A stretch of DNA of 64,000 nt, from NCBI GenBank assembly GCA_017303905.1, contig JAFLBH010000003.1, positions 372,001 to 436,000 on the forward strand, written 5' to 3'. How positions within the stretch are numbered: the first letter of the stretch is position 1; the number at the start of each line of letters is the position of its first letter. The position numbers and the translations under genes are program-made. This DNA comes from Bacteroidota bacterium. Its GTDB lineage: Bacteria; Bacteroidota; Bacteroidia; B-17B0; Aurantibacillaceae. The notes below the pieces were generated by a model. That model had not been told where the DNA came from. It worked only from the letters and a program-made list of their open reading frames with translations, and did not search any database. Of the stretch, positions 56,926-64,000 are shown piece after piece.

Positions 56926-58704
56926 ATGAAATATTTTTTACTCTCATTACTTATTATTGATTTTTTAGTTGGTAAGAGTCAGGCTCAGACTTTTCAGAAA
57001 ACTTATGGCAGCACCGGATACGAAATTTCCTGTGATGTCATACAAACCGCCGATAAAGGTTATGCCATTTTGGGGAGTCATAATTACAGTGGTTTGTATA
57101 TTTTAAAAACCGATTCGCTCGGAAATAAGCAATGGTCGAAAAGTTATGCCATCACACAACCCTACATGATCGGCAGAACATTTTCACAAACAGCAGATGG
57201 TGGTTTTATTATTGCCGGAAATCAATATGTTACCAATGGCTTTTACGGTGTTATCATTAAAACGGATGCCGCCGGAAACACAAGCTGGGTAAAACTTCAA
57301 ACCGGCTTCAGCGATATTACTAGAATTAAACCTGCTCTTGGGGGCGGTTATATTGCAACAGGTAACCGCACACCTTTCGCTAATAGCAGAAGTACGCTTG
57401 CTAGATTTGACGGCTCCGGTAACCTAATCTGGTCGCGGAGTCTGCCAACCAGTACCACTTTAAATGACGTGATTCAATTGGCTGCCGACTCAAGTTTCAT
57501 CACCTACAATACTAATACCACATCGAGTGTTAGTGTAACTTTTTCACGATGGAGTCAAAATGCCAATTTAATGTGGAATAAAACAGTTACAAGCACGTCT
57601 TTATCAGGAGGTGGTTTTAGTGGCCGCTTATATGAAAGTGGCAATGAGATTCAGATTTCTTTTAACGCAGCAACTTGTCCGGGCATTCTTAAAATCGATA
57701 AGAATGGCTCTAACGCGAAAATGATTGGCATGTCGTGTGCATTATTCAATTATGCTGTGATAGATGCTTACCCAACAGCAAACAAAGGAACAGCGATATT
57801 GGGGCAATACAATCCGGGTTCAGCCACCTACGGCACACGAAATTTATTTTTAGCAAGTATTGATTCAACAGGTACCCTACTATGGGCTAAATCTATTGGA
57901 GGAGTAAATGACGAAGCACCGGCTTCCATTAAAAAAACTAAAGACAAAGGATTTGTGTTGGTTGGAACTACTAAAAGTTTTTCTGTGTACATGGATGATA
58001 TTTACCTTATAAAAACCGACAGTTTAGGTGTAAGCGGTTGTAATACTTCTAACATTACTTTCACCACTTCCTCATTAATTCTTAATTTAAATATCAACAC
58101 ACCGGTTATTGATTCTGTGTTCGGATCTCTTTCCAGTTCCTACACACTTAATGAAACAAATCCTACTGAGATTTCGTACAATGCCTGCGGTTGTGTGGCA
58201 CCCGTTGCCAGTTTTACGCCAAGTACTACGGGCGACATGAATAATAACTCCACATGGGCTTCTAAATATTACTGGACCTGTACCTGTATGCCGGGCATTA
58301 TTGATTCTACAATTATCAACAAAAGTTATTACGGTGGGCCATTTCCAAATGGAACCTACACCGTGTGTTTAAAAGTTAAGAACAGCTGTGGGATAGACTC
58401 TTTATGCCAACCTTTCAACTATACTTATTACCCGATAGGAATTCAGGAAACAGAAGAATCAATTTTTCTAATGGTATACCCCAATCCGGTTCATGATGAA
58501 TTAATTGTTTCTTACCTTGGGCACACATCCAATGTGGATGCCACCCGCATGAAAATCATTAATTCTCTTGGCGCTTTAGTTTATTCAGGTATTATTAATA
58601 ACCAAACAACAACCATTTCAGTTAGCGAATGGCCTTCTGGATTATACATTCTAGAACTAGTTCTAGGAAATAAAATTATAACGCGAAAGTTTGTAAAAGA
58701 TTAA
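56926..58704 (+). CDS. T9SS type A cargo protein with PKD-like domain (592 aa)
   Basis: Signal peptide (LLSLLIIDFLVGKSQAQ), then repeats typical of Bacteroidota proteins read as a beta-propeller: DVIQTADKGYAILGSHNY, SQTADGGFIIAGNQY, KPALGGGYIATGN, KKTKDKGFVLVGTT, each followed by LIKTDSLG or a similar phrase. A PKD-like segment (about 425-500) precedes the type A sorting domain (about 515-592; MVYPNPVHDELIVSYL, MKIINSLGALVYSG, WPSGLYILELVLGNKIITRKFVKD). The protein should be secreted through T9SS and attached to surface lipopolysaccharide. Function of the propeller unknown. Confidence 0.9.
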   Translation: MKYFLLSLLIIDFLVGKSQAQTFQKTYGSTGYEISCDVIQTADKGYAILGSHNYSGLYILKTDSLGNKQWSKSYAITQPYMIGRTFSQTADGGFIIAGNQYVTNGFYGVIIKTDAAGNTSWVKLQTGFSDITRIKPALGGGYIATGNRTPFANSRSTLARFDGSGNLIWSRSLPTSTTLNDVIQLAADSSFITYNTNTTSSVSVTFSRWSQNANLMWNKTVTSTSLSGGGFSGRLYESGNEIQISFNAATCPGILKIDKNGSNAKMIGMSCALFNYAVIDAYPTANKGTAILGQYNPGSATYGTRNLFLASIDSTGTLLWAKSIGGVNDEAPASIKKTKDKGFVLVGTTKSFSVYMDDIYLIKTDSLGVSGCNTSNITFTTSSLILNLNINTPVIDSVFGSLSSSYTLNETNPTEISYNACGCVAPVASFTPSTTGDMNNNSTWASKYYWTCTCMPGIIDSTIINKSYYGGPFPNGTYTVCLKVKNSCGIDSLCQPFNYTYYPIGIQETEESIFLMVYPNPVHDELIVSYLGHTSNVDATRMKIINSLGALVYSGIINNQTTTISVSEWPSGLYILELVLGNKIITRKFVKD

Positions 58705-58729
58705 CGTATTGAATATTTGTGCGGAGTAA

Positions 58730-58909
58730 TTAAGCCGAACAAAACAAACAATCTTCGTCGTTATTCTGTTTCGCGAGTTCTTGCATTTTAACTTGTAACT
58801 CTGCTTCTATTTGCTCGGGAGTCCAATCGGGATGAGCAATTTTAATTGTTGCGCGCACGAATCCAATGCTTGGTCCGTTATTAGTTTGGGTTTGTTGGTT
58901 AGCTGCCAT
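58730..58909 (-). CDS. Small acidic protein with C-terminal CxxC (59 aa), hypothetical
   Basis: MAANQQTQTNNGPSIGFVRA at 58909 is chosen over a GTG at 58996, whose 29 extra codons are not protein-like. A single helical domain (KIAHPDWTPEQIEAELQVKM) is followed by an acidic stretch and DCLFCSA; the Cys pair could bind metal or act in redox chemistry. Family not recognised. It is convergent with the T9SS type A gene (25-nt gap). Confidence 0.5.
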   Translation of the reverse strand: MAANQQTQTNNGPSIGFVRATIKIAHPDWTPEQIEAELQVKMQELAKQNNDEDCLFCSA

Positions 58910-59019
58910 GGTAATTGATTTTAAATCTAATTTACAAAGCAGGTTCGCTAACAAAATGTTATTTTTTTCAAATCTCAGGTTTTCAAGACTTAACACAATT
59001 AACCGAAGTCGGTTAAAAA

Positions 59020-59560
59020 GATTATTTCTTTGTCACTTTTTGGGTCGCCAAAAAGTAACCAAAAAACTCTTGATGCCGAAAGGCGCCCCGATAGCAATCG
59101 GGGTTGCGCAAGAGGCAGGCGCAAACCGCGGTTAAAATTGCCGTCGGCTTAGGCCTCGGAGAAGGCAATTTTCCCGCTATCGCTGCCCGGCATCAACCCT
59201 CCGATTAACATTTTACTCCATTTTAATAGTTCACTCCCAATATTCTAACTTACTCCGTTCGGAGAGTTCCTTCGAAGACGATATTAACGTAATCCACCGC
59301 ATCAGCCTCCGCAGTTTGGGCCCCATAGCATTTTATCTGCGTAGAAAGCTAAGCTGTCTGAGCGTAGCGAGTTCTTAGCTTTCAGCAGAAAAATGCGCGA
59401 TGGGTAAACGAGGAGGCGAAGCGGTGACTTTTCTTTTGTTTCTTTTCTTTGCGTGGCAGGCAAAGAAAAGAAAATAAACTAATTCTGCTTCAAGGCAGAA
59501 AAGAAAGGAGATAATCCTTTGATGGCAGGAAAAAAGTAAAAGAAAAGACCTCATACGTCT
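59020..59560. repeat. Gene-free composite of hairpin repeats
   Basis: Series of inverted repeats over 540 bp: ACTTTTTGG/CCAAAAAGT (59035-59056), CCCCGAT/ATCGGGG (59086-59103), AAAATTGCC/GGCAATTTT (59134-59172), GAAAGCTAAG/CTTAGCTTTC (59344-59383), and 14-bp arms TTTCTTTTCTTTGC/GCAAAGAAAAGAAA (59439-59473). G+C is visibly higher than in the surrounding sequence and no convincing frame is present. It looks like a dispersed non-coding element or a cluster of several. Confidence 0.75.
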
Positions 59561-59638
59561 CCTCCATGAGAAGAAATAGATTTCTGTATTTATCGTAACT
59601 CATATTCAAGAGCTTAGCGCTAATTTAACAAAACAAAT

Positions 59639-59684
59639 TTGCGCAACCAATTAGTTGCATATATATTTGCAACCAGTTAGTTGC
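59639..59684 (+). promoter_or_regulatory. arsR-family promoter with two palindromic operators
   Basis: TTG (59639-59641), 20 nt, TATATTTG (59662-59669) matches the phylum promoter. GCAACCAATTAGTTGC (59643-59658) fills the spacer and GCAACCAGTTAGTTGC (59669-59684) starts at the last base of the -7 box; both are near-perfect 16-bp palindromes, 26 bp apart centre to centre. This is the expected layout for autorepression by the ArsR-family protein encoded next. Confidence 0.8.
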
Positions 59685-59703
59685 ATTTTAAATTTAATCC
59701 CCT

Positions 59704-60024
59704 ATGAAAAGAGATGTATTTCAGGCCATCGCCGACCCCACTCGCCGCGCTATTATCAGCTTAATTGCTTTTGGCGCGCTTACCCCTAATGCCATCGCCG
59801 AACATTTTGACAGCAGCCGACAAGCGGTTTCGAAACACTTACATGTTTTGGTAGAATGTGACTTAGTGAAAGCGGAACATCAAGGCCGCGAAATTTATTA
59901 TCACTTAAACCCAAAAAAAATGAAAGAAATAGATAAATGGTTGGAGCAGTTCCGCCAGTTATGGGAAACTCGCTTTAATCAATTGGATAAAGTACTACAT
60001 GATTTAAAAAATAAACGTAAATAA
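59704..60024 (+). CDS. ArsR-family transcriptional regulator (106 aa)
   Basis: Winged-helix repressor of the ArsR family. [21 protein letters not shown] is the hallmark opening; the recognition helix is [19 protein letters not shown] and the wing [13 protein letters not shown]. No cysteine-based metal site (such as ELCVCDL) is present, so it belongs to the non-metal branch usually linked to SRPBCC-domain genes. It lies 7 nt upstream of such a gene. Two palindromes overlap its promoter, suggesting that it represses its own operon. Confidence 0.93.
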   Translation: MKRDVFQAIADPTRRAIISLIAFGALTPNAIAEHFDSSRQAVSKHLHVLVECDLVKAEHQGREIYYHLNPKKMKEIDKWLEQFRQLWETRFNQLDKVLHDLKNKRK

Positions 60025-60031
60025 AACCTAT

Positions 60032-60991
60032 ATGAAAAAAGAAACGATTTACTCAAAAGATGTTGCGAAGAAGCAACTCAGTGTAACACGCGAATTTGAC
60101 GCGCCGGTCGAATTAGTTTGGCGTGCATGGACCGATCCTGAAATTATAGACGAATGGTGGGCACCAAAACCTTGGAAGGCTAATACAATAAAAATGGATT
60201 TTCGTGAAGGCGGAACCTGGTTATATTATATGCAAGGTCCGGATGAAAGTCGGCATTACTGTTTAGCGGAATACACTTCGATTACTCCTTATAAAAATTA
60301 CCAGGGATTCGACGCCTTTTGCGATGATAAAGGAAACGTTAATAAAGAATTCCCCCGAACCAAATGGAATGTTACATTTAAGTCGACCGAAACAGGAACT
60401 GCTGTATATGTAGAAAACACATTCGAGAAAATTGAAGACCTTGAGAAAATTATTGAAATGGGCTTCAAAGAAGGATTCGCGATGGCACACGAAAATCTGG
60501 ATGCGTATCTTAAAGCCAAATTTCAATTACGTAATCAGTTAAGTATTGGCGCTCCACGCGTGTGTACGTATTTAAACTTTCCCGGCAATACTGAGGAAGT
60601 AATGAATTTTTATAAAAAAGTATTTAAAAGCGAGTTCAGCGGAAAAGGCATACAACGTTTGGGTGATGTTCCGCAACAAGAAGGTCAGCCACCCATTGCA
60701 GATAATGTAAAGAAAATGATCTTGCATGTAGAGCTTCCGATTTTAGGCGGACATATTTTAATGGCAACCGACGCTCCCAAAGAAATGGGCTTTACTGTTA
60801 CTCCGGGAAATAACATGCACATCAGTTTAGAACCAACAACACGTGCCGAAACCAAAAGATTATTTGAATCTTTATCGGAGGGAGGAATCGTTGAAATTCC
60901 ATTACAGGATATGTTCTTTGATGCTTATTATGCCGGCTTCCAGGATAAATACGGAATTAATTGGATGCTGAATTGCACAAGCAAGGATTAG
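60032..60991 (+). CDS. SRPBCC (AHSA1-like) and VOC (PhnB-like) fusion protein (319 aa)
   Basis: Residues about 15-165 form an AHSA1-type SRPBCC domain (VTREFDAPVELVWRAWTDPEIIDEWWAP, DFREGGTWLYYMQGPDE, ending MAHENLDAYLKA). Residues about 178-316 form a PhnB-like VOC domain (CTYLNFPGNTEEVMNFYKKVF, GHILMATDAP, PLQDMFFDAYYAGFQDKYGINWMLNC). In many genomes these are separate genes beside an ArsR regulator; here they are one chain with a short linker (FQLRNQLSIGAP). Both domains bind hydrophobic or metal-chelated small molecules, and the ligand is unknown. It is cotranscribed with the ArsR gene and ends in a strong terminator. Confidence 0.9.
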   Translation: MKKETIYSKDVAKKQLSVTREFDAPVELVWRAWTDPEIIDEWWAPKPWKANTIKMDFREGGTWLYYMQGPDESRHYCLAEYTSITPYKNYQGFDAFCDDKGNVNKEFPRTKWNVTFKSTETGTAVYVENTFEKIEDLEKIIEMGFKEGFAMAHENLDAYLKAKFQLRNQLSIGAPRVCTYLNFPGNTEEVMNFYKKVFKSEFSGKGIQRLGDVPQQEGQPPIADNVKKMILHVELPILGGHILMATDAPKEMGFTVTPGNNMHISLEPTTRAETKRLFESLSEGGIVEIPLQDMFFDAYYAGFQDKYGINWMLNCTSKD

Positions 60992-61016
60992 CACCTTATA
61001 TTACAATAGATTTCTT

Positions 61017-61075
61017 AGAGGTTTTGTGATTGAATTATTTTGATTATTTTAGAATCACAAAACCTCTTTCTTTTT
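61017..61075 (+). terminator. Terminator of the ArsR/SRPBCC-VOC operon
   Basis: AGAGGTTTTGTGATT (61017-61031) and AATCACAAAACCTCT (61053-61067) form a perfect 15-bp stem with a 21-nt loop, followed by a T-rich tail that ends at the next gene's ATG. Confidence 0.85.
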
Positions 61076-62053
61076 ATGAAGCATTTTTTACTCTCGTTCT
61101 GCTTTCTTTCTTGCTTCATGGTTTTTTCCCAAAAATCTAAAATTACCAATCATGGTAATGACACAATTGAAGTGATTAATTATCACAAAAACGGAAGAGT
61201 GAAAGATTCTGTTTGGAAAACCGTTGAAATTTTAGTTGGAAAACGTGAAAGTGTTGATCCCAAACATCCGGGAGATTCTATTGTAATGAACATTGAAACA
61301 CCATTCGGTACCCAAAAGAAATATTATAAAAGCGGTAGATTAAAAAGCCTGACTATTTACGGAAAGAATGGTTTACCAAATAAAACCTGGGACTATCGAA
61401 AAAAAGGTTCACTGGCTGTATATAAAGAAACGCCGTATGGTTTAAAAAAACTCTACAACAAAAAAGGAAAACAAATTCGTGAGTCGGATTTCAATAAAGG
61501 CAAATACGCCAAATTACCTAAGACCAATAAAAAGCATCAGCACCTGGCGCACAGCAAATACGCCGGCAAAACGGAAAAGAAAACACTTATTCTGGAAAAT
61601 GGCAAAAAGAAATTAAATATAAAACCTTACGCCTTATTCTCCTTACAATTACATTCAGACACAACGCCTCTGCGCCATTGCGTGTATGAAGGTGTGAATG
61701 AAGGAAAATTAGTTTTTAGTTCTTACAGTTATGATTTAAGTGAAAGCAAAAACAAATTAAAACTTGACAGTGTTTTCACGCTTGAATCTTCACAAGTCCA
61801 TACTATTTATTACGCCTGCAGTAATATCCGTAAAAAACATTTTGGGGCAGCATTTTCCGAGCGCGCTGGATTTAGTATGATGCTGGTACCGCCAATCGGT
61901 GTTACACTCATTGCAGGTGGTTACTATTTATTACATCCTGTTACGCTTGGTGTAATTGCCGCCGGAGTACCCGTATTTATAATAAGTAAGGCACTGTATA
62001 AAAAAACAGTGCCTCATGCTTATCGATTAAACGAATGGAAGATTAAGCTCTAA
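61076..62053 (+). CDS. Secreted or membrane-associated hypothetical protein with MORN-like repeats (325 aa)
   Basis: Start MKHFLLSFCFLSCFMVFSQ at 61076 gives a signal peptide; the longer frame from 61040 would lie in the terminator. Residues about 25-160 contain short basic repeats of the toxin-antitoxin/MORN_2 type (NYHKNGRVKDSVWK, YYKSGRLKSLTIYG, LYNKKGKQIRESDFN). The C-terminus has a hydrophobic stretch (FSMMLVPPIGVTLIAGGYYLL ... VIAAGVPVFIISKALY) that may be one or two membrane helices. Function unknown. It converges with pheT, the two stop codons overlapping (TAA at 62051-62053, TAG of pheT at 62052-62050). Confidence 0.65.
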   Translation: MKHFLLSFCFLSCFMVFSQKSKITNHGNDTIEVINYHKNGRVKDSVWKTVEILVGKRESVDPKHPGDSIVMNIETPFGTQKKYYKSGRLKSLTIYGKNGLPNKTWDYRKKGSLAVYKETPYGLKKLYNKKGKQIRESDFNKGKYAKLPKTNKKHQHLAHSKYAGKTEKKTLILENGKKKLNIKPYALFSLQLHSDTTPLRHCVYEGVNEGKLVFSSYSYDLSESKNKLKLDSVFTLESSQVHTIYYACSNIRKKHFGAAFSERAGFSMMLVPPIGVTLIAGGYYLLHPVTLGVIAAGVPVFIISKALYKKTVPHAYRLNEWKIKL

Positions 62054-64000
62054 CGCAATTTAGCGTTCAATTTCTCTTTATAAGTGGTAATCAATTTTTG
62101 CATAATACCTTCGATTTGCTTATCGGTTAGCGTGCTCTCTTCATTTAACAGGGTAAAGCTTACGGCATAAGATTTTTTATCGGCGCCAATTTTTTCTCCT
62201 TCGTAAATATCAAACAAGTTCACTTCCTTTAAGAATTTACGCTCTGCAGTATACGCTAGTTCTTCAATTTGAGTATACTTCACCGATTTATCGAGTAACA
62301 TCGCTAAATCGCGACGCACAGCCGGGAATTTCGGAATCTCAGCATACTCTGTTTTGTTCTTACGATTTAATTCAAATAAAACATCTAAATTGAAATCAGC
62401 ATAAAACACCGCCTGATTCAAATCAAATTTCTTTAACTCAGATTTCGCTACAGCACCAATTTCCACTAACACTTTTTTCTTAGCAGTATAAACCATCGAA
62501 TAAGCCATTGTGCTATTGTCGCCTTCACTCACCGCGTAATTTGTAATACCTAATTTTTTTAAGACATATTCCGCACAGGCTTTGATGTAAGCGAAATCTA
62601 CATCAGCCGCCTTTTGATATGGATTCTCATTGATTTTTTTACCGCTGACAAACAAACTCAAATGTTTTTGCTCGGCGTATTTAAATTCAGCTTCACCATT
62701 GTAAGCATATGTTTTTCCAATCTCATAGAACTTAATATCGCTGCTCTTACGGTTGGTGTTATAAGCAATAGCTTCCAATCCACTATACAACATATTACCG
62801 CGCAGAACATTCAAATCCTGACTCAATGGATTCACTACTTTTACCAATGAAGCATTATCTTGATAAAGCGCTTCTTTGGTTAATGACAAAGACATGACTT
62901 CATTGAATCCATATCCAATCAATAAATCGGCAATTTTATTTTCTAATTCATTGGCAGAGGTGAACACATTTTGCTGTACACCAAATGAAATTTGATTGCT
63001 TATTTCAACATTATTATAACCGTACACGCGCATTACTTCCTCTATCACATCCGCTTCACGTGTTACATCCGTTTTAAATCGAGGCACATTCAACAATAAA
63101 CCATCAGTTCCTTCGCTGGTAATTTCTATACCTAAGGCTGTAATAATATTCTTGATAACAGATTTGTCGATATTCTTGCCAATTAAATCGTGACAATTTT
63201 TATATGAGAAGGCTACTTTATAAGGCTCTAATTTCTCCGGATAAACATCAACAACATCCATACTTAAAGTTCCTCCGCAAATCTCCATGATTAAATTTGC
63301 AGCGCGCTTTAAAGCTGTTACGGTCATTTCAGGATCTGTACCTCTTTCGAAACGGAAACTTGCATCTGTTTTCAATCCGTGGTGCTTTCCTGTTTTACGG
63401 ATATAAGCACTATCGAAATAAGCACTTTCTAAAAACACCGCTTTTGTAGATTCAGTAACACCACTATCGATTCCGCCAAACACACCGGCGATACACATTG
63501 GTTCGCTTTCATTGCAAATCATTAAATCATTGGCAGAAAGTTTTCTCTCTACTTCATCCAATGTTTTAAATTTAGTTCCTTCGGCACATGTTTTTACAAT
63601 AACCTTATTGCCTTTTATTTTTTCCAAATCAAAAGCATGCAAAGGTTGCCCTAATTCATGCAATACAAAATTAGTTATATCCACTACATTATTTATCGGA
63701 CGCAATCCAATTGCCTTTAATCGGTTTTGCAACCAATCGGGAGATGACGCAACCGTAATTCCACTCACCACCAAGCCGCTGTAACGCTTACAAGCATTGG
63801 TGTTCTCAATTTTTATTTCAACTGTATTTAATCCTGTGGCAGGAGGTAACTCACGAATACCAATAATTTTTGCTTCTGCTGAACTATTCGAATCAATGGT
63901 TTTTAATACAGCAGCCAAATCACGTGCTACTCCTAAATGAGAAGCTGCATCACTACGATTAGGTGTTAATCCGATTTCAAAAACAACATCGTTCTCCAAT
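62050..64000 (-). CDS. pheT: Phenylalanyl-tRNA synthetase beta subunit, 5' end outside window
   Basis: Beta chain of the alpha2-beta2 PheRS that charges tRNA-Phe. The frame is open to the window edge, so about 150 N-terminal residues, including the EMAP-like tRNA-binding domain, lie beyond it. Visible in order are the B1 core (FEIGLTPNRSDAASHLGVARDLA), B3/B4 editing region (KRYSGLVVSGITVASSPDWLQNRLKAIGLRPINNVVDITNFVLHELGQPLHAFD, AGVFGGIDSGVTEST, SFRFERGTDPE), B5 (VPRFKTDVTREADVIEEVMRVYGY) and the C-terminal FDX-ACB domain (FPAVRRDLAMLLDKSVKYTQIEE). An apparent start at 63999 is an internal TTG codon. Confidence 0.95.
   Translation of the reverse strand, partial: LENDVVFEIGLTPNRSDAASHLGVARDLAAVLKTIDSNSSAEAKIIGIRELPPATGLNTVEIKIENTNACKRYSGLVVSGITVASSPDWLQNRLKAIGLRPINNVVDITNFVLHELGQPLHAFDLEKIKGNKVIVKTCAEGTKFKTLDEVERKLSANDLMICNESEPMCIAGVFGGIDSGVTESTKAVFLESAYFDSAYIRKTGKHHGLKTDASFRFERGTDPEMTVTALKRAANLIMEICGGTLSMDVVDVYPEKLEPYKVAFSYKNCHDLIGKNIDKSVIKNIITALGIEITSEGTDGLLLNVPRFKTDVTREADVIEEVMRVYGYNNVEISNQISFGVQQNVFTSANELENKIADLLIGYGFNEVMSLSLTKEALYQDNASLVKVVNPLSQDLNVLRGNMLYSGLEAIAYNTNRKSSDIKFYEIGKTYAYNGEAEFKYAEQKHLSLFVSGKKINENPYQKAADVDFAYIKACAEYVLKKLGITNYAVSEGDNSTMAYSMVYTAKKKVLVEIGAVAKSELKKFDLNQAVFYADFNLDVLFELNRKNKTEYAEIPKFPAVRRDLAMLLDKSVKYTQIEELAYTAERKFLKEVNLFDIYEGEKIGADKKSYAVSFTLLNEESTLTDKQIEGIMQKLITTYKEKLNAKLR

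Noticed and set aside
63997-63999. Start codon of pheT at the window edge
   Set aside because: The codon is TTG inside the conserved EIGLTPNRSD region; PheRS beta chains have about 150 residues before this point.

Overview
The window is a chromosomal segment of a free-living member of the Bacteroidota. The evidence is the AT-rich composition, type IX secretion (T9SS) cargo with gliding-motility-type C-terminal domains, a PorP/SprF protein and a PorV/PorQ-family protein, a TonB-dependent receptor with an N-terminal carboxypeptidase-regulatory-like domain, near absence of Shine-Dalgarno sites, and several promoters of the phylum type (TTG, about 19-20 nt, TAnnTTTG). I cannot place it below phylum with confidence.

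Layout. 1-8802 (minus): a three-gene surface operon of TonB-dependent receptor, a 1458-residue secreted protein and a PorV/PorQ-family protein cut by the window edge. 9051-12498: housekeeping genes (polybasic secreted protein, dCMP deaminase, tRNA-Leu, prs, rplY, a LolA-like carrier). 12621-18955: two tandem paralogous T9SS type B proteins built of Ig-like and PKD repeats. 19061-32445: mixed metabolism and envelope genes (acyl-CoA carboxylase beta subunit, TerC, gyrB, MarR/YceI, rRNA pseudouridine synthase, LolD-like ABC ATPase, waaA, lipoproteins). 32464-35541: a large ABCG-type half transporter with extra N-terminal domains. 35884-45481: a giant 2845-residue repetitive adhesin-like T9SS type B protein followed by its probable PorP/SprF partner. 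45483-48560: rRNA methyltransferase, 3-methyladenine glycosylase, SPOR-domain protein and small lipoprotein. 48582-49394: four copies of a cloverleaf-shaped palindromic repeat around a DUF559 (Vsr-like) endonuclease gene. 49399-52112: groES-groEL and a tiny 27-codon gene, each behind a sigma-54-like -24/-12 promoter and a shared TGTCA-N3-TGTCA motif, interleaved with dispersed hairpin repeats. 52308-58909: accessory and hypothetical genes (DUF4240, zinc-ribbon membrane proteins, CPBP protease, VOC protein, TonB C-terminal protein, T9SS type A protein). 59020-59560: a gene-free multi-hairpin composite repeat. 59639-62053: an ArsR-regulated SRPBCC-VOC fusion gene with a clear double operator, then a secreted hypothetical protein. 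62050-64000 (minus): pheT, 5' end outside the window.

How they work together. About a quarter of the window encodes secreted or surface proteins predicted to use T9SS, although no core T9SS motor or translocon genes are present here. The strongest candidates for something undescribed are (i) the palindromic-repeat/DUF559 unit, which looks like a mobile or gene-conversion system analogous in layout to REP elements and their transposase, with a compensatory base-pair change between copies; (ii) the paired sigma-54-type promoters with a common upstream motif driving the chaperonin operon and a micro-gene; and (iii) the higher-order repeat architecture of the giant adhesin, which shows how it grew by block duplication.
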